Shown: positions 21,813 to 31,015 of the stretch, one piece after another | Layout: each line of letters starts with the position of its first letter | Position numbering within the stretch: position 1 is the stretch's first letter | Position numbers and translations under genes: made by a program | Notes under the pieces: generated by a model | The model's input: only the letters and a program-made list of their open reading frames with translations | Database searches by the model: none | What the model was told of the DNA's origin: nothing | NCBI GenBank assembly: GCA_014730075.1 | Contig: WJIX01000272.1 | Coordinates: 1-32,926, forward strand | Direction: 5' to 3' | DNA: 32,926 nt | DNA from: a bacterium | Lineage (GTDB): Bacteria; Krumholzibacteriota; Krumholzibacteriia; Krumholzibacteriales; WJIX01

Positions 21813-22931
21813 ATGCTTTACAATACTTTTGGTAAATTCCTGCGAAAGCGATTTATTCCGGGCTTCGCTTTGCTGGTGGCAGCTGTCTTCTCACTGCAGG
21901 TCAGCCACCCCGCAGCCGGGGAGGAAGATGGGCCGGTACCGGTCAGAACCTTCACTGTCTCCAGGAAGGATATCAGTGACCGGGTTATCTTCACCGGTAC
22001 CATCCAGCCATGGCAGAAAACGAACATAATCCCTGCCACCGGGGGAAAACTGGACACCATATTTGTAGAGCAGGGGGATTATGTAGAGGCGGGAACGATC
22101 CTGGCCTATCTGGACATGGCACCGGTCAGGATCCGGATTAAACAGGCGGAAGCGGCTGTATCTGTTGCCGAGTCAGGGCTGGAGAACGCCAGGACCAACT
22201 ATTACAGGATCCTTACCCTGAAGAAGAAGGGGACCATATCAACCAGGGAATATGAAGAAGCACGCCTGGCCCTCAGGTCCGCCGAAGCCCAGCTTCAGCA
22301 GGCTGAAGCAAACCAGGAGATGGCTGATTACAACCTGGGCGAAGCGATAATCAAGGCCCCCTTTTCAGGCCATATAACCAGCAGAAACGCGGAGCCGGGG
22401 GATATCTTGAGCCCGGCGCCGGGACACCCCGGTGTGGTTACTCTGATGGATATTTCCTCGGTGAAAATAGAAGGAACCGTTCCGGCACCTGAAATCAAAT
22501 ATGTAAGGAAGGGTATCAGGGCTGTGGTTCATGTCGATATTTACCCCGATACCACCTTCAGCGGGGAGGTATATTCGATCAGCCCGGCAGCCAGTATGCA
22601 GACCAGGTCTTTCCCCCTGGAGGTCAGGATCAGAAATTCGGGAGAAAATCTCAAGCCGGGATTCTTCGCTACCGTTGAACTTCTGGCCAGAGAGAAAAAA
22701 TCGGTCCCGGCGGTGCCGATTGACGCTGTACTGGAAGCTGATGGCACGGAATACCTTTACGTTGTTGAGAAAGGAACCGCCCGGCGGAGAGAGGTAAAAA
22801 CCGGAATACGGGAAGGGATATTCCTTGAGATAACTGAAGGGCTCATTGGGGGAGAGAAGGTTATTCTTGCCGGAAACACAATGGTGGAAGAGGGCAGCAG
22901 AGTCACCGTGGAAGAAGGAGAGAGCAGGTGA
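21813..22931 (+). CDS. RND efflux periplasmic adaptor (membrane fusion protein)
   Basis: The adaptor links the inner-membrane RND permease to the TolC duct. Signal segment FIPGFALLVAAVFSLQVSHPAAG; then the lipoyl/barrel-sandwich half GGKLDTIFVEQGDYVEAGTILA, a helical hairpin (about residues 90-150, EARLALRSAEAQLQQAEANQ), the second lipoyl half IKAPFSGHITSRNAEPGD, a beta-barrel domain and a C-terminal membrane-proximal domain. The start is uncertain: an ATG at 21792 overlaps the preceding TAA stop, but the ATG at 21813 is six bases after AAAGGA, so I use it. Its end overlaps the GTG of the permease. Confidence 0.88.
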   Translation: MLYNTFGKFLRKRFIPGFALLVAAVFSLQVSHPAAGEEDGPVPVRTFTVSRKDISDRVIFTGTIQPWQKTNIIPATGGKLDTIFVEQGDYVEAGTILAYLDMAPVRIRIKQAEAAVSVAESGLENARTNYYRILTLKKKGTISTREYEEARLALRSAEAQLQQAEANQEMADYNLGEAIIKAPFSGHITSRNAEPGDILSPAPGHPGVVTLMDISSVKIEGTVPAPEIKYVRKGIRAVVHVDIYPDTTFSGEVYSISPAASMQTRSFPLEVRIRNSGENLKPGFFATVELLAREKKSVPAVPIDAVLEADGTEYLYVVEKGTARRREVKTGIREGIFLEITEGLIGGEKVILAGNTMVEEGSRVTVEEGESR

Positions 22932-25900
22932 AACTTCCCAGAAGATCTGTGGACAAACCGGTAATGACCATGATGGTATTCCTGGCCATCCTGATCATCG
23001 GTGTCATAGCCCTCACCCAGATAAAGATCGACGTCATGCCCGAAATAGAGGTTCCCACCATGGGAGTAATTACCAGCTATCCCGGTGCCAGCTCCAAAGA
23101 TATGGAGAACCTGGTTACCAAGGTTCTGGAATCTAACCTGGCTGCGATCTCTCACGTAAAGGATATCAACTCCAACTCCACGGAAGATTACTCCTCCATT
23201 CTGATATCCTTCGAATGGGGAACCAACCTGGACGAGGCGGCCAATGATATACGCCAGGCGATCGACTTCGCGGAAGAGGCCCTTCCGGAGGACTCTGAAG
23301 ACCCCATGTTGATCAAGTTCGACCTATCCATGATGCCGGTAATGTGGATAGGGATAACAGCGGACCAGAGCTATAATGAACTCTACAATATTGTGGACAA
23401 GAGGATATGCGATCCCCTTATGAGGCTCCCGGGGGTCGCTCTGGCAGAGGCGGTTGGCGGAGAGATCAGGGAGATCAAGGTAACAGTGGACCAGAGCGAG
23501 CTGGAAGCCTATCAGATATCGGAGGAATCTATTGCGTCGGTCCTTGCAGCAGAGAATATCTCCCGGCCGGCGGGAAAGATCGAGATGGGGAGGAAAGCGT
23601 ATATAATCAGGGTCCCTGGTGAGTATACCTCGGTTGACCAGATAGCGAAAACGGTGGTGGCGGTGAGGGATGGCCAGCCGGTCCACCTCAGGGATATTGC
23701 CGAGGTAGTGGACGGGTACAAGGAGAAAGACCGCCGGGTAAGGGTAAACGGGGAATCTGCCGTTCTGGTGCTGGCCATGAAACAGTCCGATGAGAATACC
23801 GTGGAAGTGGCAGAGAGCATCAGGGAAGAGCTTCCCTCCCTGGTCCGCAACCTCCCTTCCGATGCAAATCTTAATATCATCATGGACTCCTCCGAGTTCA
23901 TCCGGGACTCGGTTAACAATCTGCGGAATACGGTGCTGTGGGCAATACTCTTTGTGGTAATAGTGGTATTTCTCTTTCTGAGGGAGTGGAGGGGAAGCTT
24001 TATCGTGGGAGTTACCATACCATTTTCCATGGTCCTGGCATTCATATTCCTTTACCTGGCGGGGTACACCATCAATACCATGTCCCTTTCAGCGGTGGCT
24101 ATCGCCATCGGAATGGTGGTGGATAACGCTATCGTGATATTCGAGAATATTTATTATCACCGTAAGGATATAGGTGAATCGCCCAACGAATCGGCGGTAT
24201 TCGGCTCCAGCGAAGTAGGCCTGGCGGTAACCGCCTCCACCGCCACTACCGTCTCGATATTCATACCGGTAATCTTCATTCCCGGGATCACCGGTATTAT
24301 CTTCAAGGAACTTGCATTCTCCATTATCGTGGTCCTGGTCGGATCACTATTCTGCGCCCTGTCGCTTACACCGATGCTCTCATCCCGTCTGCTCAGGCAG
24401 GTTGACAGAAGGCGGGAAACAGCACTTCAGCGATACGGCAACCAGGTTTTCGGCAGGATAGAGGATTTCTACTCAGGGATTCTCGCATGGGCCCTCGATC
24501 ACCGCAAGACCATCATATTCAGCGGGCTGGGGATTTTTCTTTCCTCCCTCCTTCTTACCGGCCTGATTGGAACAGAGTTCTTCCCCTCGGTAGACCAGGG
24601 AGAGGTCCGGGGTAATGTGGAGCTGGCGGTTGGCACCAGGGTGGAGGTCACCGACAGTGTGATGACCCGGGTGGAGAAGATCCTGCAGGAGAAGGTGCCT
24701 GAGGCTGACATAATCTTCGCCAGGTGCGGTACCAGCGAATCAGGCTGGAGCGCCATGGTGGGGAGAGAGGAAGATACCCATATAATAAATATCGGGGGTA
24801 TGCTCATAGACAAGAACGACAGGGAACGGTCCGACGCTGATATAGGAAAGATGCTCTCCAGGGAGATAAAGAAGATCCCCGGAGTAGTCAGTGTTGATTT
24901 TACTCCTACCGATATGTTCGCCGCCATGATGTCGGGAGGAACCAAACCGGTATCCATAGAGATTTACAGTGACGATTACCAGGCATCCGGTGAATTTGCC
25001 GTGAAGCTGCTTGAGGAAGTAAAGGAGGTGGAAGGAATCATCGACCCATCCATCTCCAGAAAGCCCGGCAAACCGGAGTTATGGGTTGAGGTGGACCGGG
25101 ACAGGGCCGCCATACTGGGACTGAGCATGGCACATATATCCAATACGGTCAGGAATAACTTTCAGGGGAAGATAGCGATGCTCTACCGGGAAAGGGATGA
25201 CGAGTTCGATACACGTATAAGGCTTAGCAGAGAAGAGCGAAGAGATATTGATAACCTGCTCAGAACCACCGTAATATCCCCTGTGACCGGCCAGAAAGTC
25301 CCCCTGGCGAATATCGCTCATATAAGGAACGAACAGGGAGTCAGGACCCTGGAGAGGAAGAATCAGCAGAGGATAGTATTCCTCAACGCCGGGATATATG
25401 GCAGGCCGCTCGGCAACGTAGTGGAAGATATCAGGGAGAAGATCGGGGGAATGGATGTCCCGGAAAATATAGACCTTCATTTCGGGGGCACAGCCGAAGA
25501 CCAGGCCGAATCATTCAAATACCTTTTCCTGGCACTGATCCTGGGTATAACACTGGTATACATGGTTATGGCGTCCCAGTTCGAGTCATTACTGGACCCC
25601 TTCATAATCATGTTCTCGGTCCCCTTCGCTATAACCGGCGTTATACTGGCCCTTCTGATTACCGGTAATACCCTGAACCTGGTGTCATACGTGGGGATGA
25701 TAATGCTGGTGGGAATTGTAGTAAATAACGGGATAGTACTGGTCGATTACACCAACATACTCAGGGCCAGAGAGTACGGCATCCGGGAAGCGATACTCAC
25801 AGCGGGGCAGAGAAGGCTGAGGCCGGTTCTGATGACCGCCTTTACTACCATATTCGCCCTGACTCCACTGGCGCTGAGCACCGGCGAGGGAGCTGAGAGC

Positions 25901-26038
25901 TGGAGCCCTCTGGCAATATCAGTTATCGGGGGGCTGCTTTTTTCCGCCCTGGTTACTCTCATATTCGTACCCACCATGTACTCAATACTGGAGGAGAGGA
26001 TCAGGAAAAACAGAAAGAAGAACAACAGTGCCATGTAG
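22928..26038 (+). CDS. RND-family efflux permease (HAE1/AcrB-like)
   Basis: This 1036-residue inner-membrane pump is a proton-driven exporter of the AcrB/MexB (hydrophobe/amphiphile) type rather than the metal type. The first helix follows the N-terminus (MTMMVFLAILIIGVIAL), then a large periplasmic domain (MPEIEVPTMGVITSYPGASS, ending around residue 335), helices 2-6 with IAIGMVVDNAIVIFENIY carrying the TM4 Asp, a second periplasmic domain (TGTEFFPSVDQGEVRG onward), and helices 8-12 (MASQFESLLDPFIIMFSVPFA, LVGIVVNNGIVLVDY). The GTG start shares GTGA with the adaptor stop. Substrate cannot be read from sequence. It is complete and normal in length. Confidence 0.95.
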   Translation: MKLPRRSVDKPVMTMMVFLAILIIGVIALTQIKIDVMPEIEVPTMGVITSYPGASSKDMENLVTKVLESNLAAISHVKDINSNSTEDYSSILISFEWGTNLDEAANDIRQAIDFAEEALPEDSEDPMLIKFDLSMMPVMWIGITADQSYNELYNIVDKRICDPLMRLPGVALAEAVGGEIREIKVTVDQSELEAYQISEESIASVLAAENISRPAGKIEMGRKAYIIRVPGEYTSVDQIAKTVVAVRDGQPVHLRDIAEVVDGYKEKDRRVRVNGESAVLVLAMKQSDENTVEVAESIREELPSLVRNLPSDANLNIIMDSSEFIRDSVNNLRNTVLWAILFVVIVVFLFLREWRGSFIVGVTIPFSMVLAFIFLYLAGYTINTMSLSAVAIAIGMVVDNAIVIFENIYYHRKDIGESPNESAVFGSSEVGLAVTASTATTVSIFIPVIFIPGITGIIFKELAFSIIVVLVGSLFCALSLTPMLSSRLLRQVDRRRETALQRYGNQVFGRIEDFYSGILAWALDHRKTIIFSGLGIFLSSLLLTGLIGTEFFPSVDQGEVRGNVELAVGTRVEVTDSVMTRVEKILQEKVPEADIIFARCGTSESGWSAMVGREEDTHIINIGGMLIDKNDRERSDADIGKMLSREIKKIPGVVSVDFTPTDMFAAMMSGGTKPVSIEIYSDDYQASGEFAVKLLEEVKEVEGIIDPSISRKPGKPELWVEVDRDRAAILGLSMAHISNTVRNNFQGKIAMLYRERDDEFDTRIRLSREERRDIDNLLRTTVISPVTGQKVPLANIAHIRNEQGVRTLERKNQQRIVFLNAGIYGRPLGNVVEDIREKIGGMDVPENIDLHFGGTAEDQAESFKYLFLALILGITLVYMVMASQFESLLDPFIIMFSVPFAITGVILALLITGNTLNLVSYVGMIMLVGIVVNNGIVLVDYTNILRAREYGIREAILTAGQRRLRPVLMTAFTTIFALTPLALSTGEGAESWSPLAISVIGGLLFSALVTLIFVPTMYSILEERIRKNRKKNNSAM

Positions 26039-26080
26039 AATCGGGAGATCAGACAGCTGTATTCCGGGAGGTGCGCAGTA

Positions 26081-26371
26081 ATGAAAATGGTCCTGTTCAT
26101 ATATAACGCTTCCATAGAGGAAGAGGTCCGCCAATGCATGAAGGAGTGCGGGGTCGATAAGTTCACCAGGTTCCAGGAGCTGCACGGAAGGGGCAGGCAC
26201 TCCGATCCTCATATGGGAACTCATATATGGCCATCCACCAACTCCATGATAATGGTAGTATGCGAGGATGAGAGAGCCCGGCAACTCCTCTCCAGGATGC
26301 GGGAGCTGAAGGAAAGGTTCATGGAATCGGGGATAAAGGCCTTTCTCCTGCCGGTGGAAGAATCGATCTGA
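26081..26371 (+). CDS. PG0541-type transporter-associated small protein
   Basis: This 96-residue cytoplasmic protein resembles the PG0541 family, found downstream of RND pumps in Bacteroidetes and thought to have a PII-like ferredoxin fold. It has alternating strands and helices (MKMVLFIYNASIEEEVRQCM, SMIMVVCEDERARQLLSRM, IKAFLLPVEE) and a striking loop HGRGRHSDPHMGTHIWPSTN with five His in about fifteen residues. ATG with GGGAGGTG seven bases upstream, 42 bases after the permease stop; it closes the operon. A regulatory or metal-sensing role is inferred. It converges on the TonB-receptor gene with only 12 bases between. Confidence 0.82.
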   Translation: MKMVLFIYNASIEEEVRQCMKECGVDKFTRFQELHGRGRHSDPHMGTHIWPSTNSMIMVVCEDERARQLLSRMRELKERFMESGIKAFLLPVEESI

Positions 26372-26383
26372 GAAGCGGCTTAA

Positions 26384-28903
26384 TCAGAAATATATATTCA
26401 CTCCGAATGCTGGCACTACCGAGAGCATACGGTAATAGCTCTTCCTGGAATAATCCCTGTTATACTGCAGGTTGAAGTAATTATGGTTGTTGGTGACATT
26501 CATCACCTCGGCAAAAATGACCGCCCTTGAATATTTCCACTCCATGCGCAGATCGAGCCGGGAATAGGGAGGCAGGAGCGCGGACATCTTCCTGCCCTCG
26601 GAAGCGACATAATATCCCGGGGCCGCTTCCTCGACCTCCCCAATAGGGGTATATGGTTTCCCGCTGTTATAACTCCATTTCAAAATCAACTTCATATTAT
26701 CGGTTATCGCTCTTCTTCCTTCCAGAAGCAATGAGTGCTTCCTCTGATAAGGGGAACTATACCAGTAAGATGGGACAGTTACAGCCTCCAGCAGCCCCGC
26801 ATTCTCTTCTCTCCGGTCCGGCCTGAAGGTCAGCATGAAGGGTCCGTCACGGCGCTGTGAACTGGTGTAGGCGTATTTGATCAGACCGCCCCAGTTCCTT
26901 CCCTCTCTCTTCATACCGATATCGAAACCGTAACCCCTTCCCTTACCGCAGTTCTCAAAGCGTACCGGTTCGGTCTCCACCAGGAGGTCCCATTCCCTTC
27001 TGGCGAATCCGTTGATTTCAAGGGAGAGGTTATCTCCCAGAACCTGACGGAGCCCCGCGGTGACCTCAGCGGCCTTCTCCACACCGGCGCCCTCACCCGC
27101 CGAAGCAGGATTCCCGAAATCATCCCTGGTATCCCTGGCGAAGATACCGCCTGAGAGGCGCAGGGTTCCCCCTCCCGAAAGAGCTGTCATAACCGATATG
27201 GAAGGCGAGATGAAAAGGTCATTGCCGGAGAAATGCTCCAGGCGCAGTCCCGCCCTCAGGGCCGCTCCACTTCCAGCCCAGGTCAGTTCCCCGTATCCGG
27301 CCGCGTAACACCATTCCCGGTAACCGTTCTCGATAAACTCCCAGCCGTCAGCCTCCGCTCTCACCGCGGAGTTCTCATTTCTGCTGGCCAGCCAGAATCC
27401 CCTTCCGAAGCGGAGATTACACCCTATCCCGGAGTAGGAGGTGTAAAGCCCGGTCCGGATCTTTCCTCCCGAGTAACCCCTCTCCATGTCAAGGCGGAAA
27501 GTCCCTCTTGCTCCTGACCAGTGCATGCTTTCATCATCGCTTCCGGTAATATCAAAATCAAATGAATATGGCTGCCATCCCAGGGTAACCCTGGGCACCC
27601 ACACTCTATCCTCTCCCCTGCGGTAGAAGGCCAGGTAGAGGGCATTCATATCTCTGTGCCAGTTGAGTACGGGAGTTTCTTCAGGCCCGGGCGCGACCTG
27701 GTCAGCCTGCATCCTGGAATTGTCACCGGAAATAACCAGGCCGAGCTTCAGGTAGTACTCATCACCCAGAGTTTTTACCATATTCCCCTGAAGGTCGTAG
27801 AAGTTGGGAATCTTCATTCCACCATCTCCCCCCAGGGAATTATATATCAGGTCGATATAGCTTCTCCTGGCCAGGAAGGAGCTGTAGATGTCATATATCG
27901 AATTCTGCGAGGAAATGGAAGAACTGAGCACTCCCATTGAGAAAGTGCTCCCCGCTCCGGGCTGGAGGCCATCGCTGGTCTCTACCTCCACTACCGCCCC
28001 GGTTCCCCCGAAGCTGGAGGCGGAATATGGAGCACGCGAAAATGAAAAACTCTTGATATTGGCCGGATCGTAAATGGAGCACAGCCCCCCCAGGTGGTAT
28101 GGAGAGGGGAACATCAGCCCATCCAGAAAAAAGGCATTTGCGTCCGGGCTGGAGCCGTGAATACTGAAGCGGCCGTCGAAATCGCTGGATGATGAAAGAG
28201 CAGGATTTTCCTTGAGAGATTGAAGCGGGTCTACCTGAGACATGGCGGAAGCGGCCATAACCCCGGCATCTATTTCCAGCTTCTCGAAGCTCATCCGCTC
28301 AGTTTCGGCCGGTTCCCTCTCTCCCGATACCCGGACCATTGGCGCCCGGTAAAGACGTTTATCCAGGGGTATAATTACAAGGGCCCCGGATGAATCTATC
28401 TTACGGGTGGCGGGAAGATAGGAAACATGTCCTATCCTTAAAAGGTTATTGCCGCGGCCTGGCGGATGCTCAATCCTGAAGAAACCCCTGGAATCGGTGA
28501 TAGTCACGGTTCCGGCCGCCGGCAGTTCAACCGAGGCCATAACCACCGGTTCGCCGCTCTGAAAATCTATTATTCTTCCGTAGATATAATCGTTACCGTC
28601 ATCCGTCCCCACCGCCAGATATTCTCTGAAGATATCGGAAGCTCCGGGACTGTCACCTGACTCAGCGGTGGGGACAGATTTCGGGTTTTTCGCAGTCACT
28701 CTGGCCAAGGACCGCGAATCGCCCCGGCTATCGCGGGAACAGCCGGCGACGGTAAATCCGCTGCGTTTCAGCGAACTATCAGGAGGCTGGAATAGTTTAT
28801 CCGAACTGCCGTGGCTTACGGTTTGAGCTCCACAGTCAAGCACCGGCAGAGAGGACAGAATTATCCCCGCCATAATATATTTAACTACACCTGGTACGGG
28901 CAT
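26384..28903 (-). CDS. TonB-dependent receptor with carboxypeptidase-like N-terminal domain
   Basis: This is an outer-membrane active transporter of 839 residues. A signal peptide (YIMAGIILSSLPVLDCGAQ) is followed by a low-complexity stretch of about 75 residues, a CarboxypepD_reg-like beta-sandwich (YGRIIDFQSGEPVVMASVEL to LVIIPLD, roughly 105-190), a plug domain (VDPLQSLKENPAL, FSIHGSSPDANAFFLDGLMF, FSRAPYSASSFGGTGAVVEV) and a long barrel ending VVPAFGVNIYF with a terminal Phe. No clear TonB box is visible by eye. Substrate unknown; the neighbouring solute-binding protein might suggest peptides but the genes are probably separate transcripts. Intact. ATG at 28903 without a strong SD; a promoter with a 140-base leader lies upstream. 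Confidence 0.9.
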   Translation of the reverse strand: MPVPGVVKYIMAGIILSSLPVLDCGAQTVSHGSSDKLFQPPDSSLKRSGFTVAGCSRDSRGDSRSLARVTAKNPKSVPTAESGDSPGASDIFREYLAVGTDDGNDYIYGRIIDFQSGEPVVMASVELPAAGTVTITDSRGFFRIEHPPGRGNNLLRIGHVSYLPATRKIDSSGALVIIPLDKRLYRAPMVRVSGEREPAETERMSFEKLEIDAGVMAASAMSQVDPLQSLKENPALSSSSDFDGRFSIHGSSPDANAFFLDGLMFPSPYHLGGLCSIYDPANIKSFSFSRAPYSASSFGGTGAVVEVETSDGLQPGAGSTFSMGVLSSSISSQNSIYDIYSSFLARRSYIDLIYNSLGGDGGMKIPNFYDLQGNMVKTLGDEYYLKLGLVISGDNSRMQADQVAPGPEETPVLNWHRDMNALYLAFYRRGEDRVWVPRVTLGWQPYSFDFDITGSDDESMHWSGARGTFRLDMERGYSGGKIRTGLYTSYSGIGCNLRFGRGFWLASRNENSAVRAEADGWEFIENGYREWCYAAGYGELTWAGSGAALRAGLRLEHFSGNDLFISPSISVMTALSGGGTLRLSGGIFARDTRDDFGNPASAGEGAGVEKAAEVTAGLRQVLGDNLSLEINGFARREWDLLVETEPVRFENCGKGRGYGFDIGMKREGRNWGGLIKYAYTSSQRRDGPFMLTFRPDRREENAGLLEAVTVPSYWYSSPYQRKHSLLLEGRRAITDNMKLILKWSYNSGKPYTPIGEVEEAAPGYYVASEGRKMSALLPPYSRLDLRMEWKYSRAVIFAEVMNVTNNHNYFNLQYNRDYSRKSYYRMLSVVPAFGVNIYF

Positions 28904-29047
28904 CCTAATCTCTCAGGATACCTTCCGTGGCAGTCAGCTTGATTCTTCCATGGGATTACGGTCTAACCAAATGAGATATGCGACAAAGTTCTTCAACCTT
29001 ACCGCCGTTTTCCGTCTCTCTCGCGGCAAGGCCTTAATCCGGTTCTT

Positions 29048-29077
29048 ATTATACCATAAAACAGCCCGGAACGTCAA
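29048..29077 (-). promoter_or_regulatory. Promoter of the TonB-dependent receptor gene
   Basis: On the minus strand TTGACG (29077-29072), an 18-base spacer and a perfect TATAAT (29053-29048). The predicted leader to the ATG at 28903 is about 140 bases. The whole 28904-29218 gap otherwise holds no supported gene or terminator. Confidence 0.75.
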
Positions 29078-29218
29078 GCCTGGCGGGGATATGCACTGCG
29101 TACGGTCAGATCCGTCCCTTTCTCTAAAAAGCGCAGATACAGTTTGGAATAGCTGAGCAGGAAAGAGAGGGGCAAATACACGGCAATATCGTTCTGTCAA
29201 TTAAAGGAGGGCAGTATT

Positions 29219-30748
29219 TTAATCCTCTATTCTTACCTCATTGAGGTAGAATTCATTCACGGGGGAGAAATCGAGCCCCGTTACATTCTTTCCATAGGCA
29301 CCCAGTCTGTGAGGATGGCTGATCAGAATCCAGGGATACTCCTCCTGCAGGACCTTTTCCGCCTGGTCCAGCAGGGACCATATCCTCCTGATTGATACCG
29401 TTTCCCTGGCATCAATTATCAGTGATTCGAAACGTTCCGGTTTCCACCATCTATTGAATTCGTCCTCTGTATTTCCGATCCCGAAAACACATGAATAAAA
29501 ATCGTTGGGGTCTTCGGTGTCCAGGAGCCAGCCGGTAATAAGAAAATCATAATCTACCCTCGGATTCCAGTAATCATTTATGTAGCTCTCCCATGAATCC
29601 GGCCTGACATATTCAACCTTCAGCCCCGCTTCCTCCAGGTAGCCTTTGATCATCCCGGCCAGTTTTTCAGGTTCCGGACAGTAAGGCCTGGGAAATGGGA
29701 GCCCCACCAGCTTGAAACTCCGCTCGCTAACCTGGTATCGGCTGAAAACCATTCTTGCCCTCTCCGGATTGTATGGAACCTCCATCTGCTCTCTCAAGCT
29801 GGATATTGCCGGCGGCAGATAGGTCCTGCATTCCACGGCCTGCCCGTAGAATATATTCCTGATTATCTCTCGACGGTCGACTGCAAGGTTAAGAGCCCGC
29901 CTGAATTCAGCGTTGTCCAGGGGCGGCCTGAACGGGTTGATCAGAATATACAGGGTATTGCTCCCCTTGATAATATCCAGGTCAAGGCCACTGTCGGAAA
30001 TAACCTCATCCGCAAGGGATGGGGGAACCGAATAGAGAACATCCAGCCTTCCTTCCCGCATCAGTGCCACTGCCTCCCCGGGCCCGGAGAGGCAGTGGAA
30101 GGTGGCGCCGTCAAGGGCAGGCTTTCTGCCCCAGTAACCGCGATAGGCGGCGATATGGATCTTATCGCCCCCGTCCCATTCCTGCAGGGTAAACGGTCCG
30201 GTCCCGAGAATAGAGCCGTCCTCACCGGTCTTGGCGGGGAAATTTTTGAGATTGGTAAGCACCTTCAAAAGGTTGGCAGTCCTGACCGGCATGGTGAACC
30301 TTACCTTCATCCTGCTCTCCACTGATGGAACACCGGAGAAATATTTATTCTTTCGTATGGAGTCTACTATATCAAAGGCCGTCAGGGGAGAACCGTCATG
30401 GAAGGTAATCCCTTCCTTTACCTGGAATATCCAGACCTTCCCCCCATCCCGTATCTCCCAGTCCCGGACCAGGTTGGGCTCCACGCTGAAACTGTCAGGG
30501 CTGAACCTGACCAGCCCCTCGAATACATTGTTCTTAAGTATGGCAGTCCCGATGGCATCATTCAATTCGGAAGGATAGAGACATGATGGTTTGCCCCTCA
30601 CCGCAACCTCCAGCCAGTTCTCTTCCGCTCCCGCCGCGGATATCAGCAGGAGAAGCGAGACCGCGGTAACCGCAAAAAGCTGGCATTTTACGGCTTTTTC
30701 CCTTACCATTGACAGTCTAACCAACCTGATTCCTTTTCCTCCTGCCAT
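29219..30748 (-). CDS. Extracellular solute-binding protein, family 5 (peptide/nickel type)
   Basis: Family 5 binding proteins (DppA, OppA, NikA) capture oligopeptides or related ligands in the periplasm for an ABC importer. The 509-residue protein has a signal peptide (CQLFAVTAVSLLLLISAAGA), then the usual landmarks: LYPSELNDAIGTAILKNNVFEGLVRF, WIFQVKEGITFHDGSPLTAFDIVDSI, GTGPFTLQEW, RRALNLAVDRREIIRNIFYGQAVE, YNPERARMVFSR and DDNWW-like end region FNRWWKPERFESLI. The ATG at 30748 lacks a strong SD; a TTG at 30724, six bases after AAGGA, could be the true start. No permease or ATPase genes are adjacent, so it is an orphan in this window. Some single-gene members act outside importers. Confidence 0.88.
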   Translation of the reverse strand: MAGGKGIRLVRLSMVREKAVKCQLFAVTAVSLLLLISAAGAEENWLEVAVRGKPSCLYPSELNDAIGTAILKNNVFEGLVRFSPDSFSVEPNLVRDWEIRDGGKVWIFQVKEGITFHDGSPLTAFDIVDSIRKNKYFSGVPSVESRMKVRFTMPVRTANLLKVLTNLKNFPAKTGEDGSILGTGPFTLQEWDGGDKIHIAAYRGYWGRKPALDGATFHCLSGPGEAVALMREGRLDVLYSVPPSLADEVISDSGLDLDIIKGSNTLYILINPFRPPLDNAEFRRALNLAVDRREIIRNIFYGQAVECRTYLPPAISSLREQMEVPYNPERARMVFSRYQVSERSFKLVGLPFPRPYCPEPEKLAGMIKGYLEEAGLKVEYVRPDSWESYINDYWNPRVDYDFLITGWLLDTEDPNDFYSCVFGIGNTEDEFNRWWKPERFESLIIDARETVSIRRIWSLLDQAEKVLQEEYPWILISHPHRLGAYGKNVTGLDFSPVNEFYLNEVRIED

Positions 30749-31015
30749 AAGTTAATTCCCGCCTTGGAGAAGACCCTGCCGGAGCTCCGGGTTCATAACC
30801 GTCTCTGAAGATAATAACCTTCAGTACCATCCCCGTTCACACCTGTTCTTATTGTAACCATATAATATCCCTTTCAGCAGAAAGCTGTTATAATATATTT
30901 CGGCCGGGGGCTGCAATTCTTGACACCTTTATGCTGATCATTTTTCAGGAATGGGGGAACTGTCTGCCGCGATATTATGCGCGGTGGATAATGACGTGGG
31001 ATCATTACCTGATAT
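30749..31015. other. Gap upstream of the solute-binding protein gene
   Basis: This 267-base gap holds a candidate minus-strand promoter: TTGCAG (30916-30911), 18 bases, then TATAAC (30892-30887), with a second AT-rich TATTATATGG further down. On the plus strand a TTGACA occurs at 30920-30925 without a matching -10 box. No hairpin with a T-run after the phosphatase gene is seen and no small ORF is convincing. Confidence 0.4.

Noticed and set aside
28904-29040. Possible cobalamin riboswitch in the receptor leader (GACTGCCACGG looked like part of a B12 box)
   Set aside because: The leader is only about 140 bases, the other conserved B12 elements are not visible and no expression-platform hairpin is seen.
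28934-29200. 88-codon minus-strand frame between the receptor and the solute-binding protein
   Set aside because: It begins at TTG without SD, spans the receptor's own promoter and has no recognisable domain or plausible composition; more likely non-coding leader.
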